Origin: Sphingomonas profundi
Lineage (GTDB): Bacteria; Pseudomonadota; Alphaproteobacteria; Sphingomonadales; Sphingomonadaceae
NCBI RefSeq assembly: GCF_009739515.1
Contig: NZ_CP046535.1
Coordinates: 1,612,001-1,676,000, forward strand
DNA length: 64,000 bases
Direction of reading: 5' to 3'
Each line of letters begins with the position of its first letter. Position 1 is the first letter of the stretch. Shown in pieces: positions 46,787 through 55,120 of the stretch. The notes beneath the pieces are model-generated. The model did not search any database. It saw only the letters and a program-made list of their open reading frames with translations, and was not told where the DNA came from. Made by a program: the position numbers and the translations under genes.

Positions 46787-46802
46787 GCCGGCGGCGAAGG
46801 CA

Positions 46803-47048
46803 TCAGCGCCCCGGCTGCGGCACGCCGGCAGGCTGGGTCGGCGCGGCGCCGGTCGGCGACGGCGTGGGCGCATTGCCCCCGGCATAGGACATCGCCGCCG
46901 CCACGCCGCTGGCCGGCCGGATGTGGAACCAGTTGACCCTTTCCAGGGCGATCAGGAAGAACAGCACGCCGAGACCGAAGGAGAACAGCAGAAGCGAGGA
47001 CAACAGGCGTTCCTTGCTCATCCTGTTGCGGCCGTCCGAGAAGTTCAT
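46803..47048 (-). CDS. Small single-pass membrane protein
   Basis: 81 residues: a charged N-terminus MNFSDGRNRMSKERLL, one transmembrane helix (SSLLLFSFGLGVLFFLIALE) and a flexible Pro/Ala/Thr tail. AAGGAG lies ten bases before the ATG. Convergent with the VOC gene and divergent from pyrB. Function unknown. Confidence 0.6.
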   Translation of the reverse strand: MNFSDGRNRMSKERLLSSLLLFSFGLGVLFFLIALERVNWFHIRPASGVAAAMSYAGGNAPTPSPTGAAPTQPAGVPQPGR

Positions 47049-47225
47049 GATCCCTTATCTCCTTGATGTGCGACGACGATGATGTAGGTCGGCCACCCTT
47101 TCCGTCGTACGTATCCCGCGTAAGGTTTTCTTGCTGCGGCGCACAAGGGCGGCTCGCCGCCACCGGCGCGCGCCGCGCCGGCCAGCTTGAGCTTCGCGGC
47201 CGGCCGCGATACAGCCCTCGCCTCG

Positions 47226-48176
47226 ATGCACTCCCCCTTTCCCCACCGCGATCTCACCGGGATCTTCGGCCTCCAGCCGTGGGAGATCACCTATCTGCTC
47301 GACGAGGCGGAGCAGTGGATCGCGCTGAATCGCGGCCGATCGAAGCATGACGGGCGGCTGGCCGGCCTCACCGTGATCACCGCCTTCTTCGAGAACAGCA
47401 CCCGCACGCTGCTCAGCTTCGAGATCGCCGGCAAGCGGCTGGGGGCGGACGTGGTCAACATGGGCGTCGGCCAGTCCAGCGTGAAGAAGGGCGAGACGCT
47501 GATCGACACCGCCGTCACGCTGAACGCCATGCGCGCGGACGTGATCGTCATCCGCCACGAGGCGTCAGGCGCGGTGCAGCTGATCGCCGACAAGGTCGAT
47601 TGCCCGGTGCTCAACGCCGGCGATGGCCGCCACGAACACCCCACCCAGGCGCTGCTCGACGCGCTCACCATCCGCCGCCGCAAGGGCCGCATAGAGGGGA
47701 TGCGCGTGGCGATCTGCGGCGATGTGCTGCACAGCCGCGTCGCCCGCTCTAACATCATGGCGCTGACCGCGCTCGGCGCCGAGGTGCGGGTGATCGCGCC
47801 GCCCACGCTGATGCCCGCCGCGATCGAGCGGATGGGCGTGACCCCCTTCACCGATTTCGATGCGGGGCTGGAGGGCTGCGACGTCGTGATGATGCTGCGC
47901 CTGCAGCGGGAGCGGATGAGCGGCGGCTTCGTGCCCTCCCCGCGCGAATATCACGCGCTCTACGGCCTCACGCCGGAACGGCTGGAGCGGGCCGCGCCCG
48001 ATGCGCTGGTGATGCATCCCGGCCCGATGAACCGGGGGGTGGAGATCACCAGCAGCGTCGCCGATCACCCGACCCGCTCGGCCATCACCGAGCAGGTGGA
48101 GATGGGCGTCGCCGTGCGCATGGCCTGCCTGGACGTGCTGACGCGCCGGCAGCGCGGCGTGGAGGGCTGGGCATGA
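47226..48176 (+). CDS. pyrB: Aspartate carbamoyltransferase catalytic subunit
   Basis: 316-residue enzyme that joins carbamoyl phosphate (from CarAB) and aspartate in pyrimidine synthesis. The carbamoyl-phosphate site is [13 protein letters not shown], then [18 protein letters not shown] and [11 protein letters not shown]. No PyrI regulatory gene is nearby; in this type the partner is an inactive dihydroorotase, which is exactly the next gene, overlapping by ATGA. The ATG at 47226 is chosen; a TTG 13 codons earlier is less likely. Confidence 0.95.
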   Translation: MHSPFPHRDLTGIFGLQPWEITYLLDEAEQWIALNRGRSKHDGRLAGLTVITAFFENSTRTLLSFEIAGKRLGADVVNMGVGQSSVKKGETLIDTAVTLNAMRADVIVIRHEASGAVQLIADKVDCPVLNAGDGRHEHPTQALLDALTIRRRKGRIEGMRVAICGDVLHSRVARSNIMALTALGAEVRVIAPPTLMPAAIERMGVTPFTDFDAGLEGCDVVMMLRLQRERMSGGFVPSPREYHALYGLTPERLERAAPDALVMHPGPMNRGVEITSSVADHPTRSAITEQVEMGVAVRMACLDVLTRRQRGVEGWA

Positions 48177-49399
48177 CGCCGCTCGCCATCCTGAACGGCC
48201 GCCTCGTCGATCCGGCGGCGGGCACCGTCACGCCCGGCGGGCTGCTGGTGCGGGATCGCCACATCGCCGCCTCCGGCACGATCGACCTGCCCGAGGATGC
48301 CGACCGGATCGACGCACGGGGCGCGCTGATCGCGCCGGGCATCGTCGATCTCGGCAGCTTCGCGATCGATCTGCCGGCCTTCGTCGCCGGCGGCATCACC
48401 CGCGCCGCGCTGATGCCGGATCAGTCGCTGCCGCTGGACGAGGCGGCGCTGGTGCAGCGCGCCGCCGCCGCCGGCAAGCCGGACGTCTGGATCCACCCGA
48501 TCGCCGCCGCCACCCGCGACCTCGCCGGGCTGGAACTCGCCGAGATCGGGCTGATGAAGGCGGCCGGCGCCTGCGCGATCGCCACCGGCCGCCGCTGGAT
48601 CGCCGATTCCGGCGTCATGCACCGCCTGCTCGCCTACGCCTCCGCGCTAGACATGCTCGTGATCGCCCATGCCGAGGATGGCGCTCTGGCCGCCGGCGCG
48701 GTGGCGACGGCGGGGGAGACGGCGACCCGCCTGGGCCTTGCCGCGGCACCCGCCACGGCCGAGGCGATGGCGGTCGCCCGCGATCTGCTGCTCGCCGAGG
48801 AGACCGGCGCCCGCCTCCACTTCCGCCAGCTCACCACCGCCCGCGCGTTCGATCTCGTCCGCGCGGCCAAGCGGCGCGGCGTACCCGTCACCTGCGGCAT
48901 CAGCCCGGCGCACCTGCTGCTCTCCGATATCGCGATCGGCGCCTTCCGCACCTTCGCCCGCCTCTCGCCGCCGCTGCGCGACGAGGCGGACCGGCGCGCC
49001 GCGATCGAGGCGGTGCGGGACGGGACGGTCGACGTGATCTGCTCGGCCCACGATCCGCAGGGGCCGGAGGCGAAGCGCCTGCCCTATCAGGATGCCGAGC
49101 CCGGCATGTCCGGCGCCGAGACCCTGCTGGCTCTTGCCCTCACCCTGGTGCGGGACGAGGTGATCGGCCTGCCGCGGCTGTTCGCCCTGCTCTCGGCCAA
49201 TCCGGCGCGGCTGCTCGGCATTCCCGGCGGCAGTATCGCGCCGGGCGCGGAGGCGGACCTGATCCTCGTGGACGAGGGCGCGCCGTGGCGCATCGATACC
49301 GATCGTCTGGTCGGCGCGGCGGGCAACACGCCGTTCGACGGCCTGCCCGTGCAGGGCAAGGTCCGCCGCACGATCAAGGGCGGCCGCGCGCTGGGCTGA
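48173..49399 (+). CDS. pyrC': Pseudo-dihydroorotase, structural partner of PyrB
   Basis: 408-residue amidohydrolase-fold protein related to dihydroorotase, but the metal-binding HxH after the first barrel strand is missing: [12 protein letters not shown] stands where active enzymes have a D-x-H-x-H sequence. Some later residues survive (VIAHAED), but the usual DHAPH is SAHDPQ. In Pseudomonas-type complexes such inactive proteins form dodecamers that PyrB needs for activity. Overlap with pyrB (ATGA) supports that role. An active pyrC should exist elsewhere. Confidence 0.88.
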   Translation: MTPLAILNGRLVDPAAGTVTPGGLLVRDRHIAASGTIDLPEDADRIDARGALIAPGIVDLGSFAIDLPAFVAGGITRAALMPDQSLPLDEAALVQRAAAAGKPDVWIHPIAAATRDLAGLELAEIGLMKAAGACAIATGRRWIADSGVMHRLLAYASALDMLVIAHAEDGALAAGAVATAGETATRLGLAAAPATAEAMAVARDLLLAEETGARLHFRQLTTARAFDLVRAAKRRGVPVTCGISPAHLLLSDIAIGAFRTFARLSPPLRDEADRRAAIEAVRDGTVDVICSAHDPQGPEAKRLPYQDAEPGMSGAETLLALALTLVRDEVIGLPRLFALLSANPARLLGIPGGSIAPGAEADLILVDEGAPWRIDTDRLVGAAGNTPFDGLPVQGKVRRTIKGGRALG

Positions 49400-49429
49400 G
49401 CGGCGCCTCCGCGATCCGCCGGGCCGGGC

Positions 49430-50785
49430 TTAGCGCGAGGCCAGCCGGATGCCCGGTTTCACCCACTGCGCCATCGCGTCGCCGGCGTTCACCCGCACGA
49501 AGCACTCGCCCCTGGCGGCGCGGATCTGCTGGCAGAGCGCCACGGCGGCGCCCCGCGTCTCGAAGCCGGCGAGCGAGAGGCGGTGCACCGCGCCGAACTT
49601 CGCCTGATAGGGGGTGAGGCCGGCCACGCGATTGAGCCGGCGCGCGGTGCTTCGCCACGCACTCTCCACCGTGGCGGCATTGGCGAACGCGCCGAGCTGG
49701 ACGACGTAGCGGCCGGTGGCGCTCTGGCGCACGGGTGCCGGCACCTTGCGGGCGATCAGCAGGCGGCCGGGCTTGGCCGGCGCGGCGATCAGCGGCGGCG
49801 GGGTCGTCGCGGCCGCTTCCACCAGATAGGGTGCGGGCGCCGCATCCGGCACGGCGACGGGCGCCACGGCGGCGGCCGGCGAAGGCGCCTGCGGCTCGAC
49901 CTGCGCGATCTCGGCCGCGGCCGGCTCGGCGGGAGCGGCCGGCTCGGCGGCGGCGGTCGCCATCACCGGCGCCGGCGCCTCGGCGGGCAGCGGCGCGGGA
50001 TCGGCGGCGGCAGTCGCCTCGGGCACGGCCGGCGTCGCCTCCGGGGCCAGGGCGAGGGCGGCCGGCATGCCGCCATCCTCGATCGGGGTGACGTGCATCA
50101 GCGCCGCGATCTGGTCCCACGCGTCCCTCGGCTGGCTCAGATGCGCCCACTCGGTCATGCGCGCCTTCACCATCGCCGGCGGCAGATCCTGCGCGGCGAT
50201 CGAGGCGGACTCCGCCCAGCGGCCGGACAGGGCGTAGCCGAGCGCCAGGTTCTGGCGCGCCTTGGCGTCCGCCCCGGTCGCGCGCGCGGCGGCTTCCAGC
50301 GCCTGCACGCCGCCATCCTTGTCGCCGGCCAGCGCCAGGGCCAGGCCGCGATCGCTCTCGCCCACCTTGCCCTTGGCGGAGGCCAGCAGCGCGCGCGCAT
50401 CGTCCCACTTGCCCAGCGCGATGCGTGCCAGGGCGAGGCTCAGCTCCGCCTGGCCGTCGCCGGGCGTCAGCGCCAGGGCGTCGGCGAAAGCGGTCTCGGC
50501 CGACTTGAAGCGGCCGGAGGCGATATAGGCGCGGCCGAGCAGCAGGCGATTGCCCGCCTCGCGCGGCGCGAGCGCCACCGCATCCTCGGCGAACTTAACC
50601 GCCGCCACCGCATCCTTGCGCGCCAGCGCCTCGCCGGCGCGATCGGCCAGCTTCGCAGCCTCCCGGTCGGCCCGGGGCGCGACGGACGAGAGCGAGGCCG
50701 GGTGCGAGGCCGGCTTGCAGCCCACCGCCACGGTGCCCAGCAGCGCCGCCGATGCGGCGAACTTGATTACCACAGCCCTGTTCAT
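49430..50785 (-). CDS. TPR lipoprotein with C-terminal SPOR domain
   Basis: 451-residue envelope protein. Signal peptide MNRAVVIKFAASAALLGTV with lipobox AVGC; TPR-like helical repeats about 45-220 (EDAVALAPREAGNRLLLGRA, AFADALALTPGDGQAELSLA); an Ala/Pro/Glu-rich linker about 235-360; and a SPOR domain from about 365 (GRYVVQLGAFANAATVESAW) that should bind denuded septal peptidoglycan. Its ATG overlaps the stop of the small gene upstream (ATGA), which follows parA. The operon therefore joins a ParA ATPase to a septum-binding lipoprotein. Confidence 0.82.
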   Translation of the reverse strand: MNRAVVIKFAASAALLGTVAVGCKPASHPASLSSVAPRADREAAKLADRAGEALARKDAVAAVKFAEDAVALAPREAGNRLLLGRAYIASGRFKSAETAFADALALTPGDGQAELSLALARIALGKWDDARALLASAKGKVGESDRGLALALAGDKDGGVQALEAAARATGADAKARQNLALGYALSGRWAESASIAAQDLPPAMVKARMTEWAHLSQPRDAWDQIAALMHVTPIEDGGMPAALALAPEATPAVPEATAAADPAPLPAEAPAPVMATAAAEPAAPAEPAAAEIAQVEPQAPSPAAAVAPVAVPDAAPAPYLVEAAATTPPPLIAAPAKPGRLLIARKVPAPVRQSATGRYVVQLGAFANAATVESAWRSTARRLNRVAGLTPYQAKFGAVHRLSLAGFETRGAAVALCQQIRAARGECFVRVNAGDAMAQWVKPGIRLASR

Positions 50786-51120
50786 CGTTCCGTCCCTCGT
50801 CCTCGCGCGGCCTCGCCGCCGTCCGCCATCGCCCGTTCCATGTGGCCGTCGATGCCGCTCATCGTCGTCAGATGCGCATCCAGCGCCTCGCCCAAAATGG
50901 CCTGGGCCGATCGCCCGTCCAGCGCGCAGGCGATCCGCAGCCGCATATGCCGCAGCGGATCCAGCCGAAGCGTCACCGCCGCCCGCCGTCCGGCGGCGAG
51001 CATGATCGCGGCATCCACCGCATCGACGTTGCCGGCGGCATTGTCGTTGTCCGGGCGCATGGCCGGGCGCGCCTCGCCCTTGCGGGCGAGCAGCCGGGGC
51101 GCGCCCTGCCCCTCGTCCAT
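50782..51120 (-). CDS. Small ParG-like (ribbon-helix-helix?) partner of ParA
   Basis: 112-residue protein. A basic, flexible N-terminus (APRLLARKGEARPAMRPDND) precedes AAVTLRLDPLRHMRLRIACA and a helix with SAQAILGEALDAHL, the strand-helix-helix plan of RHH DNA-binding proteins such as ParG, which use a basic tail to stimulate their ParA-type ATPase. This assignment is an inference from pattern and context. Start at ATG 51120; a GTG at 51126 overlapping the parA stop is possible. It is coupled to the lipoprotein gene downstream. Confidence 0.6.
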   Translation of the reverse strand: MDEGQGAPRLLARKGEARPAMRPDNDNAAGNVDAVDAAIMLAAGRRAAVTLRLDPLRHMRLRIACALDGRSAQAILGEALDAHLTTMSGIDGHMERAMADGGEAARGRGTER

Positions 51121-51122
51121 CG

Positions 51123-51809
51123 TCACAGCCCGCGCCGGCCGAAGCCGCCGGCCGCCACGCGCGGCACGGCGAACACGGTGCGGCGGAAATTCTTCTCCAG
51201 CCGGCCGGACACATAGTTCCACAGCTCGTCCATCTCGCGCGCGGCGCGCTCGCCCGGCCTGTTCTCGATCACGGTGAGGCCGGCCAGCATGGCATCGGCG
51301 AGATCGGGATTCTGGTGGATCGCGAGCGGGGCGACCGGCCCGTGCTGCGCCAGCGACATCGTCGCCTCCAGCGAGACGGGCGTGTCGGCGGCGGCGCCGT
51401 TGACCACGAACAGCAGCGGCTTGCCGGCGCGGGCGCACAGATCCACCGTGCCGCCGGCGGCGCGCAGCTCGTCGCCATGGGGCCGGGTGGGCACCACCAC
51501 CAGCTCGGCCAGCGCGATCACGCTGGCGACGGGGGTGGAGACCAGCGGCGGCGTATCGATGATCGCCAGGCGGAAGCCCTGCACGCGCAGCATCTCGATA
51601 TCGGCGGCCAGCCGCTCCACCGTCGTCTGGGCGAAGGCCGGCGTCTCCTCGGCGCGGACGTTCCACCAAGTCGCCAGCGTGCCGTGCGGATCGATGTCGA
51701 TCAGCACCACCGGCCCGGCACCGGCGCGCTCCGCCTGCACCGCCAGGTGTCCGGCAAGGATGGTCTTGCCGGATCCGCCTTTCTGCGATGCCAGTGCCAA
51801 TACCCGCAT
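51123..51809 (-). CDS. ParA/MinD-type ATPase
   Basis: 228-residue deviant-Walker P-loop ATPase. Walker A LASQKGGSGKTILAGHLA with the signature Lys, LIDIDPHGTLATWW, and Walker B LAIIDTPPLVST. No membrane-targeting helix of the MinD kind is seen, so DNA (nucleoid) binding of the ParA type is likelier. ATG 51809 (MRVLALASQKGG) is the sensible start. There is no parB next to it; its operon partners are an RHH-like protein and a SPOR lipoprotein. Confidence 0.88.
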   Translation of the reverse strand: MRVLALASQKGGSGKTILAGHLAVQAERAGAGPVVLIDIDPHGTLATWWNVRAEETPAFAQTTVERLAADIEMLRVQGFRLAIIDTPPLVSTPVASVIALAELVVVPTRPHGDELRAAGGTVDLCARAGKPLLFVVNGAAADTPVSLEATMSLAQHGPVAPLAIHQNPDLADAMLAGLTVIENRPGERAAREMDELWNYVSGRLEKNFRRTVFAVPRVAAGGFGRRGL

Positions 51810-51987
51810 GTGCCCCCGATCCCCCTTTGCGTTGCCCACATGCACCGGGCCCGGCTAAGAAGTGGTTAACCGCCGGTTGCGCGAGTGGCGGCGGCCGGCG
51901 CCCGCGCGCGGGATCCGTTAAGGCGGCGGTAGGGACGTTCGGCTACACCGCCGGCATGGGACGCAGCGGGCGCACTGGGGGGCATGG

Positions 51988-53097
51988 ATGACATCGCGGT
52001 ACGGCATCTTCGCGGTCACGGGTCTGTTGGCGGCGCTGCTCGCGCCGGCGGTGGCGGCACCCGCGCAGCGCCGGCCGGACGCGCCGGCCAAGGGCGCGGA
52101 CGGCGACGCGGTGACGGCGGGGGCCGATGCGTGGGATGGCGGCAACTATGCCCGGGCGCTTGCCATCTGGCGGCCTCTGGCGGTGGCGGGCAACCGCAAC
52201 GCGCAATATAATCTGGCGCAGGCCTACCGCCTGGGCCGCGGCGTGACGCGCGACGAGAAGGTCGCGCAGGACTGGTATTACAAGGCCGCGCTCCAGAACC
52301 ATACCGAGGCGCTGGCGAATTACGGCCTGCTCCTGTTTCAGAACGGCAACCGCAAGGGCGCGCTGCCGTGGCTGCAGAAGGCGGCCGATCGCGGCGATCC
52401 GCGGGCGCAATATGTGATCGGCACCGCTTTGTTCAACGGCGATCTCGCGCCGAAGGACTGGGTGCGCGCCTACGCGCTGATGACGCGCGCCGCGTCCGCC
52501 GGCCTGCCGCCGGCGGTGAAGAGCCTGTCGGAGATGGACCTCTACGTACCGCTCGCCCAGCGCACCCAGGGCACCGCCCTCGCCCGCGATCTGGAGCGGA
52601 GCGCGGCGCTGGCGAACGCTGCGGAGGACGATGCCGGCCAGCTCGTCCGCGCGAACCCGCCCCGGCCCGCGCCCGCCGCCGTCACCCCGCCGGCAGTCGC
52701 CCAGGCCACGCCCGCACCCGCGCCGAAGCGCCAGAGCTACGCCGCCGCCACGCCGCCGCCCGCGCCGGCGCCGGCACCGAAAGCCGCACCGAAGCCGGCG
52801 CCCGCGCCGAAGCCGGCCGCCGCACCGACACCCGCGCCCAAGCCGATCGCGGCGGGCGGAGGAGGAGGCGGCTGGCGCGTGCAGGTGGGCGCCTATTCCG
52901 ATCCTGCGGCCGCCGGCAAGGCGTGGGACGGGATCGTCCGCAAGGTGCCGGGCCTCGGCCTGCGCTCCTATCTGGTGAAGGCGGGCGCGATCACGCGGCT
53001 GCAGGCCGGCCCGATCGCCAGCCGCGCCGATGCGGGCAAGGCGTGCGCGAAGATCGCGGCGACCGGCGCGGCCTGCTTCCCGGTCGCGGCGCCGTAA
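51988..53097 (+). CDS. Sel1-repeat protein with C-terminal SPOR domain
   Basis: 369-residue exported protein. Signal peptide (MTSRYGIFAVTGLLAALLAP...AVAAP), Sel1-like repeats about 45-190 (NAQYNLAQAYRLGRGVTRDE, AQYVIGTALFNGDLAPKDW), a Pro/Ala/Lys linker about 210-290, a glycine hinge and a SPOR domain (WRVQVGAYSDPAAAGKAW). It is periplasmic or outer-membrane side, expected at the division septum. It is divergent from the parA operon, whose last gene also encodes a SPOR protein. Confidence 0.85.
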   Translation: MTSRYGIFAVTGLLAALLAPAVAAPAQRRPDAPAKGADGDAVTAGADAWDGGNYARALAIWRPLAVAGNRNAQYNLAQAYRLGRGVTRDEKVAQDWYYKAALQNHTEALANYGLLLFQNGNRKGALPWLQKAADRGDPRAQYVIGTALFNGDLAPKDWVRAYALMTRAASAGLPPAVKSLSEMDLYVPLAQRTQGTALARDLERSAALANAAEDDAGQLVRANPPRPAPAAVTPPAVAQATPAPAPKRQSYAAATPPPAPAPAPKAAPKPAPAPKPAAAPTPAPKPIAAGGGGGGWRVQVGAYSDPAAAGKAWDGIVRKVPGLGLRSYLVKAGAITRLQAGPIASRADAGKACAKIAATGAACFPVAAP

Positions 53098-53104
53098 GCG
53101 GGGC

Positions 53105-53998
53105 TCAGCCCTCCACCCAGTCGCGCCGCGCATGGCCCTGCGCGTAGAGCAGCGCGCTGAGATCGCCATGGTCGATGCGCGCCGCCGCCGCCGCCGCCGT
53201 CCGCGGCTTGGCGTGGTAGGCGACGCCCAGGCCGGCCGCCTCGATCATCGGAATGTCGTTGGCACCGTCGCCGATCGCCATCGTCGCGGCCAGCGGCAGG
53301 CCCAGCGCCGCCGCCTCGGCCACCAGCGTCTCGCGCTTGGTGGCGGCGCCGACGATCGGGCGGGCGACGGTGCCCGCCAGCCGCCCGTCCGCCATCTCCA
53401 GCACGTTGGACAGCGCGCGATCGAAGCCGATCTCCGCCGCCACGCGATCGGCGAACACGGTGAACCCGCCCGAGACGAGCACGCAGCGCGCGCCATGCGC
53501 CCGCATCGTGGCGATCAGCGGCTTCGCGCCGGCCATGATGCGCACCCGGTCGGCGTGGCAGCGATCGATCACCGCCGCGTCCAGATCGCGCAGCAGCGCC
53601 ACGCGCGCATCCAGCGCCGCCTCGAAATCCAGCTCGCCGCGCATCGCCGCCTCGGTCACGGCGGCGACCTCCGCCTTGATGCCGGCATAGTCGGCCAGTT
53701 CGTCGATGCACTCGATCGTGATCATCGTCGAATCCATGTCGGCCACCAGCAGGCGCTTCACCCGGCCCTGCACCGGCTGTACGATCACGTCGGCGCCGCC
53801 GATCAGCCCCTCCAGCGCAGCGCGGCCCTCCGCCCGCTCGCCGGCGAAGCCCAGGTCGAACGCGTGGCCGGCCTCGATCCAGCGGGAGACGCCGGGCGCG
53901 CAGCCGGCGGCGGCCAGGGCGTCGCGGCAGGCGGAAACGTCGCCGTCCGCCAGAGTGCCCGCGCGTGCCGCGCCTGCTATCACCGTCGCGATGAGCAC
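53105..53998 (-). CDS. serB: Phosphoserine phosphatase
   Basis: 297-residue HAD enzyme for the last step of serine synthesis. Nucleophile motif [14 protein letters not shown] near 85-95, the Ser of [14 protein letters not shown], the Lys of GAATKRETL and [23 protein letters not shown]. The N-terminal ACT-like part is about 75 residues. The start is GTG at 53998 (reads MLIATVIAG), which places it inside the 5' end of miaA on the other strand. Confidence 0.95.
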   Translation of the reverse strand: MLIATVIAGAARAGTLADGDVSACRDALAAAGCAPGVSRWIEAGHAFDLGFAGERAEGRAALEGLIGGADVIVQPVQGRVKRLLVADMDSTMITIECIDELADYAGIKAEVAAVTEAAMRGELDFEAALDARVALLRDLDAAVIDRCHADRVRIMAGAKPLIATMRAHGARCVLVSGGFTVFADRVAAEIGFDRALSNVLEMADGRLAGTVARPIVGAATKRETLVAEAAALGLPLAATMAIGDGANDIPMIEAAGLGVAYHAKPRTAAAAAARIDHGDLSALLYAQGHARRDWVEG

Positions 53999-54941
53999 CG
54001 ATCACTCCCCACCATTGCCGCCGCTGGCGCTCATTGCAGGGCCGACCGCCAGCGGCAAGTCGGCATTGGCGCTGCGGCTGGCCGCCATCGCCGACGGTAC
54101 GATCATCAACGCCGATGCGAGCCAGGTCTATGCCGATCTCCGCATCCTCTCCGCCCGACCCTCGCCTGCGGAGGAGGCACGCGCGCCGCACCGCCTGTTC
54201 GGCCACCTCGATGGGGCGCGCGCCTGCTCGGCGGCGGATTGGGCGGCGGCGGCGCGGGGGGCGATAGCGGAGGCGCACGGCGCCGGCCGCCTGCCGATCC
54301 TGGTCGGCGGCACCGGCCTCTACATCCGCACCCTGCTCGATGGCATCGCGCCCGTGCCGGACATCGATCCGCAGGTGCGCGCCACCGTGCGGGCGATGCC
54401 GGTGGCGGACGCGCATGCCGCCCTGGCGCGCGAGGATCCGCCCGCCGCCGCCCGGCTCCACCCGTCGGACACCACGCGGGTGGCGCGCGCGCTGGAGGTG
54501 GTGCGCGCGACCGGCCGGCCGCTCGCCGCCTGGCAGGGCGATCGCAGCGGCGGCATCGCCGGCGGCGTGCGGCTGGCGCCGCTGCTGCTGCTGCCGCCGC
54601 GCGAGTGGCTCTACGCGCGCTGCGACGCACGCTTCGCGGCGATGCTGGCGGAGGGCGGCGTCGCCGAGGTGAAGGCGCTGCTCGCCCGCGGCCTCGATCC
54701 CGCTCTGCCGGTGATGCGGGCGATCGGCGTGGCCGAGATCGCCGACTGGCTCGCCGGCCGGATCGACCGGGCGACGATGCTGGCGCGCGCGGCGCAGGCG
54801 ACGCGGCGCTACGCCAAGCGGCAATATACGTGGTTCGCCAACCAGCCCCCGCGCGACTGGCGGATCGACGAACGGCAATTAGATGATGCCGGTACTGCCC
54901 ATCTCGCAACATTATTGCGATCGGAGGCGTTGACAGCTTAG
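53991..54941 (+). CDS. miaA: tRNA dimethylallyltransferase
   Basis: 316-residue enzyme that adds the dimethylallyl group to A37 of tRNAs reading codons that begin with U. P-loop [33 protein letters not shown] with the catalytic Asp, [15 protein letters not shown] and [14 protein letters not shown] 53991 is the only start before the P-loop that keeps the N-terminus; it overlaps the serB start by 8 bases head to head. Confidence 0.95.
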   Translation: MSTDHSPPLPPLALIAGPTASGKSALALRLAAIADGTIINADASQVYADLRILSARPSPAEEARAPHRLFGHLDGARACSAADWAAAARGAIAEAHGAGRLPILVGGTGLYIRTLLDGIAPVPDIDPQVRATVRAMPVADAHAALAREDPPAAARLHPSDTTRVARALEVVRATGRPLAAWQGDRSGGIAGGVRLAPLLLLPPREWLYARCDARFAAMLAEGGVAEVKALLARGLDPALPVMRAIGVAEIADWLAGRIDRATMLARAAQATRRYAKRQYTWFANQPPRDWRIDERQLDDAGTAHLATLLRSEALTA

Positions 54942-54958
54942 TTTATTCGCCGTAGCAG
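54930..54958 (+). promoter_or_regulatory. Candidate promoter of the ilv genes
   Basis: A perfect TTGACA (54930-54935) is followed after 17 bases by TAGCAG (54953-54958), a partial -10 match. It overlaps the end of miaA and lies about 155 bases before ilvB. I found no leader peptide rich in branched-chain residues and no convincing attenuator in the gap. Confidence 0.4.
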
Positions 54959-55120
54959 CCCGGCACGGCCCGCAGGCATGCTCCGCGTCGCCGCCCGCCA
55001 TGCCTCGCGTGGCGCCTCCGCCGCACTTTTGGGTGGCAGGATGCCGGTGATCGCCGGCAGGGCGGTTTCGTCGCGGCGCACATTGCTCTACGGGCCGGGC
55101 AGGCAAGGAAGGCGAAGACG

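Noticed and set aside
54942-55120. Possible attenuator leader peptide before ilvB
   Set aside because: Short frames there lack runs of Leu, Ile or Val codons and no terminator/anti-terminator pair was found.
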